Part shown: in pieces, positions 47,849-57,648 of the stretch | How positions within the stretch are numbered: the stretch's first letter is position 1 | Layout of the letters: the number at the start of each line of letters is the position of its first letter | Assembly: GCF_900107045.1 (NCBI RefSeq) | Contig: NZ_FNON01000003.1 | Coordinates: 744,001-808,000, forward strand | Source: Amycolatopsis xylanica | Lineage (GTDB): Bacteria > Actinomycetota > Actinomycetes > Mycobacteriales > Pseudonocardiaceae | Direction of reading: 5' to 3' | Length of the DNA stretch: 64,000 nt | The notes under the pieces: model-generated | Database searches by the model: none | What the model saw: the letters and a program-made list of their open reading frames with translations, nothing else | Told to the model about the DNA's origin: nothing | Position numbers and translations under genes: made by a program

Positions 47849-47877
47849 CCGGGGGCAGGCTCGTGACCTGCCCCCGG
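47849..47877 (-). terminator. Hairpin between binding-protein and permease genes
   Basis: CCGGGGGCAGG (47849-47859) pairs with CCTGCCCCCGG (47867-47877) around CTCGTGA, an 11-bp stem with no T-run. Such hairpins often protect or partly terminate the binding-protein mRNA so that it is made in excess over the permeases. Confidence 0.6.
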
Positions 47878-47919
47878 ACCCGCCAGATAGCCGGTCGATC
47901 GGGATGAATCAGCGCGGAA

Positions 47920-49719
47920 CTACTTGTTCTTCGCCCATTCGCCGACGTTCCACATCGCACCGAAGTACGACTGCATCCAGACCCGGTCGATACCGCGGAA
48001 GGCCCACATCGACGGCACCGCGAACAGCGGCAGCGACGCGTGCTGGTCGGCGATCGCCTTGTCCGCGTCCTGGTACGCCTTGGTCGCGGCCGACTCCTCG
48101 GTCGCCGAGACGGCGCGCTGCAGCGCCTCGTCGATCTTCGGGTCGCTCAGGCCCTGCCAGTTCTGCTCGCCACCCTTGTCGGCGGTGATGTAGATGGTCG
48201 AGGCCTCGGCCTTGAACGGAGCGGCCGACCACGCGAACAGCGCGACGTCGTAACCACCGTCGGAGACACGGCCCTTGAGGAACGCGGGGTCGGTCTCGTC
48301 CTTGACCTCGATACCCGCGGCCTTGGCCTGGCTCTGGATGATCTCGACGGTCTGGCTGCGGCGGGCGTTGGTGTTGTGCGTGATCGTCACCGAGAAGCGC
48401 TTGCCGTCCTTGGCGAAGATGCCGTCGGCGCCCTTGGCCCAACCGGCGGCGGTCAGGATCTGGGCGGCCTTGTCGGCGCCGAGACCCGCCTTGTCGCTGT
48501 ACAGGTCGACGTAGCCGGCCTCGTTCGGGTAGAACTGCAGGCTGTTCAGCGGCTTCGCGTCGGCCTGGACCGGCTTGACGAGCTTCTCCACGATCGCGTT
48601 GCGGTCGATGGCGGCCATGAACGCCTTGCGCGCCGACTCGTCGGCGAAGATGCGCTTGTAGTTCAGGTCGAGGTGCTCGAACGACAGCTGCGAGGCCGAG
48701 CCGTAGACGACACCCTGCGAGGCGAGGCCCTTGAGGGTGTTGGCGGCGGTGGCGTCCGGCTGGGTCGACGCCGCGACGTCGATCTCACCGTTCTGCAGCG
48801 CGGCGGCCATCGCGTTGCGGTCCTTGATCGCACGCACGAGGATCTTCTTCGGGCCACCCTTGGCACCGGCCCAGGAGGGGTTCTTCTCCAGGGTGACGGT
48901 TTCCTTGGACTTGTCGACCGCGGTGATCTTGTACGGGCCCGAAGCAGGCGAGATCTCCGGCTTGAAGTCCGAAGCCCAGCCCTTGTTCCAGAACTCGGCG
49001 ACCTTGGTGACGTCCGCGACGTCGGTCGGCTTGATCTTGCTGATGTCCGCGACGCCGGTCTGCTTCTCGACGATGTGGCCCGGCATCATCCACGCGGTGG
49101 TGAACAGGCCCTTGTAGTCGAGGTACGGCTTCTCGAACGTGGCCACGAAGGTGGTCTCGTCCTTGCAGGTCGCGTCCGTGATCAGGCTGTAGCCCGAGGT
49201 GGAGGCGGGGTCGAAGACGGGCTTGCCGTCGGCGCCCTTCGGCTTGCCGCTCTGGGCCAGCCAAGCGAGGTAGAAGTCCTTGCAGCCCCAGGTCGCGCCG
49301 TCCGACCACTTGATGTTCGGCTTGACCTTCCAGGTCACCACCTGCGGGTTCTGGGTGACGGTGACCGAGTCCATCACGTCCTGGTTCAGCAGGACCTTGT
49401 TGTCACCGTCGAGCACGTACGGCGTCGCCAGCGTCGTGATCAGCACGTAGCTGTTGTACGACGTGTTCGCGTCGGGCGTGTTCTGGTTGTACGCCGTGAA
49501 CGAGTCATCGATGCCGACCGTGACCTGGTCGCTTTCCGGAGCGTTGGCCAACTTGTAGTTGTCGCCGCTCTCGGCCTTGCCGGTTTTCATGGTGTTGACG
49601 TCGGTGCTGTTGTTCTGGCCGTTCGCACCGCTATCGCCGCTTCCACCACCGCTGCAGGCGCTCAGAACGAGCGCGGCTGCCGCCACCATGGACCAGGCGG
49701 AGACTGCTTTTCTCCTCAT
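47920..49719 (-). CDS. Oligopeptide ABC substrate-binding lipoprotein (family 5)
   Basis: The 599-aa protein from the ATG at 49719 (GGAGGG upstream) starts with a lipoprotein signal; the lipobox LSAC places the acylated Cys near residue 22. The SBP_bac_5 landmarks are WSDGATWGCKDFYLAW and the long C-terminal lobe DVALFAWSAAPFKAEAST. The neighbouring B-C-B permeases and the fused ATPase complete an importer for peptides or related compounds. Confidence 0.93.
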   Translation of the reverse strand: MRRKAVSAWSMVAAAALVLSACSGGGSGDSGANGQNNSTDVNTMKTGKAESGDNYKLANAPESDQVTVGIDDSFTAYNQNTPDANTSYNSYVLITTLATPYVLDGDNKVLLNQDVMDSVTVTQNPQVVTWKVKPNIKWSDGATWGCKDFYLAWLAQSGKPKGADGKPVFDPASTSGYSLITDATCKDETTFVATFEKPYLDYKGLFTTAWMMPGHIVEKQTGVADISKIKPTDVADVTKVAEFWNKGWASDFKPEISPASGPYKITAVDKSKETVTLEKNPSWAGAKGGPKKILVRAIKDRNAMAAALQNGEIDVAASTQPDATAANTLKGLASQGVVYGSASQLSFEHLDLNYKRIFADESARKAFMAAIDRNAIVEKLVKPVQADAKPLNSLQFYPNEAGYVDLYSDKAGLGADKAAQILTAAGWAKGADGIFAKDGKRFSVTITHNTNARRSQTVEIIQSQAKAAGIEVKDETDPAFLKGRVSDGGYDVALFAWSAAPFKAEASTIYITADKGGEQNWQGLSDPKIDEALQRAVSATEESAATKAYQDADKAIADQHASLPLFAVPSMWAFRGIDRVWMQSYFGAMWNVGEWAKNK

Positions 49720-50011
49720 GAAGTGTGCCCTCCTAGCACTGGGCCCTCGTAGGGGAACTGGGGCCCACACCGCTCCGGATAGATGGCCGGAGCCTATGAC
49801 ACGCCAAGCGACACTCAATTGGCGCACTGCGGGTGCACGCTAGAAAGGAAATGTACGAACAGTCACCAGTTCCGGGGCGATCGTGACCAAAGGGTGACTT
49901 GTAGTTGACCGCCAGAAATATGGCGGTTACCTGCTGGAATCGACTGACCACCCGAACGTACGGTCAGGTCACACGGACGCGCCGGAAGTATTGGTCCACC
50001 TGGCCCAACGG

Positions 50012-51730
50012 TTACTTGGTGCCGCGCGTCCAGTTCACCGCCGAACCGAATGGCCCGACCATCGGAGGACCAGGCGTAACACCCGAAATACCAGCGCCGA
50101 TAGCTAACGTGTCAGCGAGCTGGAACAACGGGATCACAACATTTTTACGCCACAATTCGGGCTCGATCTGCGAAAGCGCGTCGTCGATCGGCTTGGTGCC
50201 CTGCAGCGCGGCGTCGATCGTCGGCTGAAGGGACGGGTCGCACAGCCCGGCGGCGTTCGCGGGCACGGCGGGCTTGCTCTTGTCCGCCTCCGCCTGACCA
50301 GGCCTGCACCCGAAAGTGGAGGCGAGCACGGTCGCCACGTCACCGTCGACCGGCTGCGGCACGACGGCGATGTCCACGCCGACGGCGCCCGCCGCGTCCG
50401 GGGTGGCCTGCTGTTGGCCATTCACCACCGGCATCGCCAGCTGGAGCGAGAAAAGCTCCCTCGGCGGCGGCGCGACGGCGTTGACCTCGATCCCGGCCGC
50501 GACGAGCTGGTCCTTGAGACTCTTGGCGATCAGCGCGTACGGATCCTGCTTGCCTGGCGAGGCGACGACCACGGAAAGAGCTTTGCCCGACTTGCGCCAG
50601 ATTCCGGCTTCCTTGGCGTATCCGGCGGACTTGAGCAGTTCCTCGGCGTGCGCGGCGTCGGGTGTCGCGGGCGGGCCGGGCTGCAGCGTGGCCGCGTAGC
50701 CCGGCACCGAGGGCGCGCGCACCTGGGCGTCGGCCTGCTTGGCGGGACCGCCCGCGACGCCGGCGGAGATCAGCTTGTTGCGGTCGAGCAGCGCGGCGAC
50801 GCCGGCGCGGACCTTGTCGTCGGAGAGCACGCCGACCGGCCGCAGCAGCACGTCGGCGACGAGCGGCCTGGGCAGCGTGGTCAGCTGCACGGCGGGGCCG
50901 AGCGAGCTGAGCCTGCCGACCCCGGTCGAGTCAGCCATGGTGAGGGCGAACTGGTCGTTGCCGCTGGCCAGCGCGTTCGCGAGGCCCTGCTGATCGGCGC
51001 GGCGCAGCACCAGCCTGTCGATGGCGGCGGGCTTCTCCCAGTAGCGGTCGTTGCGCTCCAGGATGATCTCGCCGCGCGCGATGTCGATGCCCTTGAGCGA
51101 GAACGGGCCGCCGTACGCGGGGAAACTGCTCGCGAGCGCGCCCTTCCAGCTGCCGGGCGCGTCCTTGAGCAGATGCGCGGGCAGCAGGTCGCCGAACAGC
51201 GTCTGCCAGCCGGGGTACGGCTTCGTGAAGGTGACTTCGACGCGCTTGCCGCCCTCGCGCGACTGGACGTCCTGGATGAGCCGGTAGCCGGCGGGCGCGA
51301 TCACGCCGGGCTCGTCCCTCATCGCGTCACGGAGGAACGCGAAGTCCTCGGCGGCGATGGGGGCCCCGTCGGACCAGGACGCGTCCGGACGGATCTCGTA
51401 GGCCACCGTGAACGGCGCCTCCGAGATGACCTGGGCCGACTTCATGAGGTTCGTGTCGAGCGTGCGGGTGCCGTCGTCCTTGGTACGGAACACCGAAGGC
51501 AGCAGCAGCTGCGCGAGCGCGGTGGTGACCGTGGAGACGTCGGCGAGGTTGTGCGGGTTGTACCCGCCGACCACGTCGTCGACGCCGATGACGATCTGCG
51601 ACGGGGTCTTGGTCTGCGCGACCGTCGACGGGTTCGCGGTGGACGAGACGACCGGCGGCGGAGGCGTCGACGAGCACGCGCTCAGCATCAGCGCAACGAG
51701 TCCCAGTCCCGCTGCCCTGCTCATCCGCAC
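50012..51730 (-). CDS. Second family-5 substrate-binding lipoprotein
   Basis: The 572-aa protein from the GTG at 51730 (AGGAGG 8 bp upstream) has lipobox LSAC and the family-5 segments WSDGAPIAAEDFAFLRD and NRYWEKPAAIDRL-like (NDRYWEKPAAIDRLVLRR). It is related to the 47920 protein but lacks its own permeases. It may feed the same transporter with another substrate, or act as a sensor. The 292-bp gap to the first binding-protein gene holds no gene I can recognise. Confidence 0.85.
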   Translation of the reverse strand: MRMSRAAGLGLVALMLSACSSTPPPPVVSSTANPSTVAQTKTPSQIVIGVDDVVGGYNPHNLADVSTVTTALAQLLLPSVFRTKDDGTRTLDTNLMKSAQVISEAPFTVAYEIRPDASWSDGAPIAAEDFAFLRDAMRDEPGVIAPAGYRLIQDVQSREGGKRVEVTFTKPYPGWQTLFGDLLPAHLLKDAPGSWKGALASSFPAYGGPFSLKGIDIARGEIILERNDRYWEKPAAIDRLVLRRADQQGLANALASGNDQFALTMADSTGVGRLSSLGPAVQLTTLPRPLVADVLLRPVGVLSDDKVRAGVAALLDRNKLISAGVAGGPAKQADAQVRAPSVPGYAATLQPGPPATPDAAHAEELLKSAGYAKEAGIWRKSGKALSVVVASPGKQDPYALIAKSLKDQLVAAGIEVNAVAPPPRELFSLQLAMPVVNGQQQATPDAAGAVGVDIAVVPQPVDGDVATVLASTFGCRPGQAEADKSKPAVPANAAGLCDPSLQPTIDAALQGTKPIDDALSQIEPELWRKNVVIPLFQLADTLAIGAGISGVTPGPPMVGPFGSAVNWTRGTK

Positions 51731-51849
51731 GCCGCTTACCTCCTGCAAATCGCGAATCGGGTTTGAGCCGCCATGCTGTCACGGCCGGGCTCCGCGTACA
51801 CCCGAGATTCCCACATTGCCGGTGAACACCTGTTAAGGCATATGGGAAA

Positions 51850-51901
51850 GGGCTCGTGAGTGGTATGGCCGGTTAGAACCGGCTTTCCCACTCACGAGCC
51901 C
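51850..51901. repeat. Family-A palindrome, variant outer arms
   Basis: Outer arms GGGCTCGTGAGTGG (51850-51863) and CCACTCACGAGCCC (51888-51901) pair perfectly. A 4-nt mismatch on each side separates them from the inner GCCGGTT-AG-AACCGGC (51868-51883). It lies just past the typA stop. Confidence 0.9.
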
Positions 51902-51916
51902 TGACCTGGGGTTTTA

Positions 51917-53848
<1,932 letters not shown>

Positions 53849-53990
53849 GCGTGGGCTCCTGAGACTCTTTTGAAGTGCGGGTGTGTTTGGCCGCGCAGCC
53901 CGGAGGCGGGCATACCGCGGCCGACTTTGGCCACACGCGGACTACACAAGGATACCTGTTGCCCGATTGTGAGCAGGCCCACGCCCCAAG

Positions 53991-54009
53991 ATCGGTAAGC
54001 CTCACCTAA
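53991..54009. promoter_or_regulatory. IdeR/DtxR iron-box-like site
   Basis: ATCGGTAAGCCTCACCTAA matches the palindromic iron box TTAGGTTAGCCTAACCTAA at 15 of 19 positions, including the GGT...ACC core. It lies 29 bp upstream of the small Cys-rich gene and 142 bp upstream of typA. Iron-dependent repression of the small gene is the simplest reading; a chance match cannot be excluded. Confidence 0.55.
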
Positions 54010-54038
54010 CCTGGGTCGACTGCTCAGAGAGGCGACAC

Positions 54039-54188
54039 GTGGGTAAGAAGACCCCGCAGGACATCGTGCGGAAGTGGATGAAGGCCGGCAAGGTCAAGAA
54101 GAAGTGCTGCCGGTCGAAGTCGCGGTGCAAGAAATGCCCGGTGCTCGCGCTGAAGAAGGCCAAGACGAAGCTGGCCGCGGCTGCTTGA
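54039..54188 (+). CDS. 49-aa Lys/Cys-rich small protein
   Basis: The GTG at 54039 follows GAGAGG at 6 bp. The product starts MGKKTPQDIVRKWMKAGKV and has KKKCCRSKSRCKKCPV in the middle: a CC...C..C cluster within a very basic chain. Fourteen lysines and four cysteines suggest a metal-binding or nucleic-acid/ribosome-contacting peptide. It has its own hairpin terminator, so it is probably a real gene. I recognise no named family. The iron-box-like site upstream hints at iron regulation. Confidence 0.72.
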   Translation: MGKKTPQDIVRKWMKAGKVKKKCCRSKSRCKKCPVLALKKAKTKLAAAA

Positions 54189-54202
54189 CGTTTTCGTTTC
54201 TG

Positions 54203-54231
54203 GCCGCGGGGCCGCCAAGTGTCCCCGCGGC
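54203..54231. terminator. Hairpin between convergent small gene and yciI
   Basis: GCCGCGGGG (54203-54211) pairs with CCCCGCGGC (54223-54231) around an 11-nt loop. It lies between two convergent stop codons. Confidence 0.7.
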
Positions 54232-54237
54232 TCTCCC

Positions 54238-54537
54238 CTAGCTGGCCAGCGCCTCGTTGATGATCCGCAGTTCCGGTGCGGTCTTCGTCGGTGAGAATTC
54301 GATCACTTCGTATTTCGCCAGGTGCTGGACGGAGAACGGATCCGTCGCCAGCAGGGCGTCCAGCTTTCCTCGCAGCATCGGCCTGGTGATGATCACCCCG
54401 CCGATCCGGGGGTTCCGCCTGCCGGAGGCGAGGAAATGGCCGTGCTCATACTGTTTGGCCAGCCATTCGACATGGTCTGGGAGCACGTAGTCGATCTCTT
54501 CGATGGGGGCTGTGTAGTTGAGCAATACGACGAACAT
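54238..54537 (-). CDS. YciI family protein
   Basis: The 99-aa protein has the YciI-like layout: FVVLLNYTAPIEEIDYVLPDHVEWL with the family His, then FLASGRRNPRIGG and DPFSVQHLAKYEVIEF. YciI proteins form small ferredoxin-like folds; substrates are mostly unknown. Context gives no further clue. Confidence 0.85.
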   Translation of the reverse strand: MFVVLLNYTAPIEEIDYVLPDHVEWLAKQYEHGHFLASGRRNPRIGGVIITRPMLRGKLDALLATDPFSVQHLAKYEVIEFSPTKTAPELRIINEALAS

Positions 54538-54709
54538 CCCCCGACGGTAACCCCGATTTACGCCTTCGGCACACGGTCACCGGCGTGTCGATACGGTTTA
54601 TTGACGCCTGGTGCCCGGAATGAGTGAAGTGATCGATTTTCCGTTGCGGCGCTTGACTTTTCCATTACTGACACGCCGGGGTCTTGCCAGTGCCGCTATG
54701 CTGGCGATC

Positions 54710-54769
54710 ATGCGCACCGCAGGTACCCAGTGGTGGCCGTCACCAGGCGGCCCTTCGACTGTGCGCTGA
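54710..54769 (+). CDS. trp leader peptide with tandem Trp codons
   Basis: A 19-codon reading frame (ATG at 54710, TGA at 54767-54769) encodes MRTAGTQWWPSPGGPSTVR. The two tryptophans (54731-54736) are adjacent, and Trp is the amino acid handled by the enzyme encoded 72 bp downstream. A TATGCT -10-like box ends 7 nt before the ATG, so the transcript may be leaderless. This is the classic design for ribosome-mediated attenuation. Confidence 0.87.
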   Translation: MRTAGTQWWPSPGGPSTVR

Positions 54770-54806
54770 ACCAGACCACAGGCCGCCCGATCGGGCGGCC
54801 TTTTTC
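54747..54806 (+). terminator. Transcription attenuator of trpS
   Basis: The terminator is GGCCGCCC-GATC-GGGCGGCC at 54781-54800 followed by TTTTT. An antiterminator can form when GGCGGCC (54747-54753, end of the leader peptide) pairs with GGCCGCC (54781-54787). Stalling at the Trp codons would free the upstream segment for that pairing. Confidence 0.87.
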
Positions 54807-54841
54807 GTGTCCCCGCTCGGGCAACACCGAGAGGAACGACC

Positions 54842-55807
54842 ATGACCCGACTGTCCGGTGTCACCCCGTCAGGCCACATCACCCTGGGCAACTACCTGGG
54901 CGCCATCCAGCGCTGGGCCGCCGAGGGCACCGAGCACGACCTGTACTTCATGTCGGATCTCCATGCGATGACGACGAGCCATAACCCAGGACGGCTCCGA
55001 TCACTGGCGACCGAGGGACTCGCCGTGCTCATCTCGGCCGGGATCTCGCCGGAGCGGCTGTTCGTGCAGTCCGACATCGCCCGCGAGCTGGGCGCGCTGA
55101 CCTGGATCCTCGAGTGCACCTGCAGCTACGGCGAGGCCGCGCGGATGATCCAGTTCAAGGAGAAGGCGAAGGGCCAAGCCGGCGTGCGGCTCAGCCTGCT
55201 GACCTACCCGACGCTGATGGCGGCGGACATCCTGCTCCAGGGCGCCTCGGAGGTCCCGGTCGGCGAGGACCAGCGTCAGCACGTCGAGCTCGCGCGGACG
55301 TTGGCCCGGCGGTTCAACACCACCTACGGCGAGGTCTTCACCATGCCGCAGGCGGTGCTGCCCCCGGCGGCCGCGCGCGTGCGCGACCTGAGCGACCCGA
55401 CGCGCAAGATGTCGAAGTCCGCCCAGGACACGGCGGGCGTGGTGTCGGTGCTCGACGAGCCGGACCTGATCGGCCGCAAGATCCGCCGCGCGGTCACCGA
55501 CGGCGGCTCCGAGGTCGTCTACTCCCCCGAAGACCGCCCGGGCCTGGCGAACCTCCTGGAGATACTGGCGGGCTGCACGGGCGGTTCCCCCGCGGACCTC
55601 GCGGCGGAGCACACCACCTACGGCTCGCTCAAGAACGCCACGGCCGAAGCGGTCATCGAAACCCTGCGCCCCCTGCGCGAGGCCACGAACGCCCTGCTCC
55701 AAGACCCGGCCGAGCTCGACCGCGTCCGCAAGGCGGGCGCGGCCAGGGCCTCGGAGCGCGGCGACCACCGCCTGACCAGCGCCCTCCGCCTGGTCGGCGC
55801 CGGCTGA
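54842..55807 (+). CDS. trpS: Tryptophanyl-tRNA synthetase, attenuation-controlled
   Basis: The 321-aa class I synthetase has the HIGH-type GVTPSGHITLGNYLGA and the KMSKS motif exactly (RKMSKSAQDT). The first motif reads TPSGH where many bacterial TrpRS have QPSG/QPTG. A second, indolmycin-resistant TrpRS under attenuation control is known in Streptomyces; this gene could be of that type. Charging of tRNA-Trp would be raised when Trp-tRNA is scarce. Whether a housekeeping copy exists elsewhere cannot be seen. Confidence 0.95.
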   Translation: MTRLSGVTPSGHITLGNYLGAIQRWAAEGTEHDLYFMSDLHAMTTSHNPGRLRSLATEGLAVLISAGISPERLFVQSDIARELGALTWILECTCSYGEAARMIQFKEKAKGQAGVRLSLLTYPTLMAADILLQGASEVPVGEDQRQHVELARTLARRFNTTYGEVFTMPQAVLPPAAARVRDLSDPTRKMSKSAQDTAGVVSVLDEPDLIGRKIRRAVTDGGSEVVYSPEDRPGLANLLEILAGCTGGSPADLAAEHTTYGSLKNATAEAVIETLRPLREATNALLQDPAELDRVRKAGAARASERGDHRLTSALRLVGAG

Positions 55808-55815
55808 CCCCAGCT

Positions 55816-55908
55816 AAAAAAATCCCAATGCGGCATTGGTCAGTTTTCAACCCGCCAATGTGGCTTTCGTCAGCTCAAACCTGACGAAAGCCACATTGGG
55901 ATTTTTTT
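55816..55908. repeat. Family-B palindrome with A/T-rich ends between trpS and NUDIX gene
   Basis: Core CCAATGTGGCTTTCGTCAG (55855-55873) pairs with CTGACGAAAGCCACATTGG (55881-55899), 19 bp perfect. The outer AAAAAAATCCCAATG (55816-55830) matches CATTGGGATTTTTTT (55894-55908). A/T runs at both ends make it a bidirectional terminator. The NUDIX stop codon is inside the T-run. Confidence 0.9.
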
Positions 55909-56296
55909 AGCCGGGCGGGGTGAGGAGGAGGCGCAGGTCGGGGAGGAGTTCGCGGTCGGCGGGGAGCCAGTCGACGTCGGCCAGGTCGTCGGGGGTGAGC
56001 CAGCGTAAGGCTTTGTGCTCGACTGGGCGGGGCTCGCCGCTCAAGAGCGAGGCCGCGTAGATCCGCAGGACCTTGCCGCCCGGCAGCGCGATGTCCTGGC
56101 CGACGCGGGCGCCGACGAGGATGTCGACGTCCAGCTCCTCCTGGCATTCGCGGTAGAGGGCGACGCCTTCGGTTTCGCCGGGCTCGACTCGGCCGCCTGG
56201 GAGTTCCCATTGGCCCGCGTGGTCCGCGGGCCAGGCGCGTTGCTGGGCCAGCAGGGCGCCATCACGGACAACGGCGGCGCCGACGATCACAGTCAC
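55907..56296 (-). CDS. NUDIX hydrolase (MutT-like)
   Basis: The start is the GTG at 56296 (129 aa); the frame is open further upstream but non-homologous there. The Nudix box reads GGRVEPGETEGVALYRECQ followed by EEL, matching Gx5Ex7REUxEExGU. It probably removes damaged nucleoside triphosphates such as 8-oxo-dGTP. No clear ribosome site; the histidine kinase gene lies 42 bp upstream, transcribed in the same direction. Confidence 0.85.
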   Translation of the reverse strand: MTVIVGAAVVRDGALLAQQRAWPADHAGQWELPGGRVEPGETEGVALYRECQEELDVDILVGARVGQDIALPGGKVLRIYAASLLSGEPRPVEHKALRWLTPDDLADVDWLPADRELLPDLRLLLTPPG

Positions 56297-56337
56297 CCCG
56301 GAAAAGTACAGCCCTCCGACCAGGGCGGCGGCCGCGC

Positions 56338-57648
56338 CTAACGACCCGCCCGCCAGGTCACCTGGAAGCGGGCACCGCCTTCGGGTGACTCCCCGGCTTG
56401 GACCTGGCCGCCGCGGCGGCGCACGGCCTCGGCGACCATCGCGAGACCGAGGCCGGTGCCGCCGGACGCGCGCGCCCGGTCGCCCGAGACCCGGTAGAAG
56501 CGGTCGAAGACGCGTTCGCGGTGCTCGGGCGGGATGCCGGGACCGTCGTCGTCGACCACCAGGCGGACCATCGACGGCCGGGCCAGCACCGACACCACGA
56601 TCTGGCCTTCGGCGTACCGGCACGCGTTGCGCAGCAGATTGCTGAGCACCAGCTCGACCTCGGCGTGCGTCGCCCAGGCCCACACCTGGCCGGTGACGCC
56701 GCTCAGGCGCGCGTCCGGCGAGCCCGCGGGCAGGCGGTCCAGCGCGGCGCGGGCTTCGGACACCAGCTCGACCGGCTCGGCTGGCGGCAGCTCGCCCGCG
56801 TCGGACCTGGCCAGCGAGAGCAGGCCGTCGAGCAGCGCGGACAGCCGCTCGGCCTCGGTGAGGATGTCGACCAGCGTCTCCTGCGAAAGCTCGGGATCCG
56901 GATTGGCGACGGCCACCTCGGCCTGCACCCGGATCGACGCGACCGGCGAGCGCAGCTCGTGCGCGGCGTCCCCGGTGAACCGCCGCAGCCGGTCGTTGGC
57001 CTCCTCCTGGCGTGACAGCAGCGCGTTGAACTCGGTCGCCAGCGCGCGCAGCTCGTCGTGCGCCTCCGGCAGCGGCAGCCGCTCACCGGAGGGCAGCGTG
57101 TGCAGTGTCCGGCCCATCCGCGCGACCGGGCGCAGCGCCGACCGGACGACCAGCCAGGTCGTCAGCGTCGCCACGAGCGCGCCCAGCAGTGCCGTCATGA
57201 GCAGCCAGAACGTGCCGCTGCGCACGGCGGACGCGAATCCGACCCGCCCCGCGTACGCGGCCACCAGCCGCTGCGAACCGTCCGGCGCGCTCACCACCGT
57301 GCCACGCCAGCGTGAGCCGTCGGTCTCGACCCGATCGCCCGCCTTCAGGTCGTGCACGACCCGCGAGGACAGCCCCGGCGCGGACTGGCCGTCGACCGGG
57401 TCACCCGCCGTGTCGAGCACGCGCACGGTCACCCCGGGCGGCGCCTGCGGCCGTTGCCCGGCGCTCACCGAGGCAGACGCCGAAGCGACCGCGGCCGCCA
57501 GCTCGTTGTCGACCGACCCCGTCAGCAGCGGCCCGAGTCCCTTGCCCGCGAGCAGGGACAGGCCCAGCAGGCAGGCGAACGTGATGGCCGCAGCCATCGA
57601 CGCGATCCGGAACCGCAGCGACCTCCGCCACCACCACGTACGGATCAA
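56338..57648 (-). CDS. Sensor histidine kinase
   Basis: The 436-aa kinase has membrane helices at about 15-37 and 145-168 around a ~105-residue outer sensor, a HAMP domain, the H-box AAHELRSPVASIR (His230), N-box NLLRNACRYAEGQ, DDDGPGIPPEHRERVFDRF and GGTGLGLAMV. Its TTG start overlaps the response-regulator stop by 4 bp. With the regulator it is divergent from a LolA-like/ABC operon that may be the target. Confidence 0.92.
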   Translation of the reverse strand: MIRTWWWRRSLRFRIASMAAAITFACLLGLSLLAGKGLGPLLTGSVDNELAAAVASASASVSAGQRPQAPPGVTVRVLDTAGDPVDGQSAPGLSSRVVHDLKAGDRVETDGSRWRGTVVSAPDGSQRLVAAYAGRVGFASAVRSGTFWLLMTALLGALVATLTTWLVVRSALRPVARMGRTLHTLPSGERLPLPEAHDELRALATEFNALLSRQEEANDRLRRFTGDAAHELRSPVASIRVQAEVAVANPDPELSQETLVDILTEAERLSALLDGLLSLARSDAGELPPAEPVELVSEARAALDRLPAGSPDARLSGVTGQVWAWATHAEVELVLSNLLRNACRYAEGQIVVSVLARPSMVRLVVDDDGPGIPPEHRERVFDRFYRVSGDRARASGGTGLGLAMVAEAVRRRGGQVQAGESPEGGARFQVTWRAGR

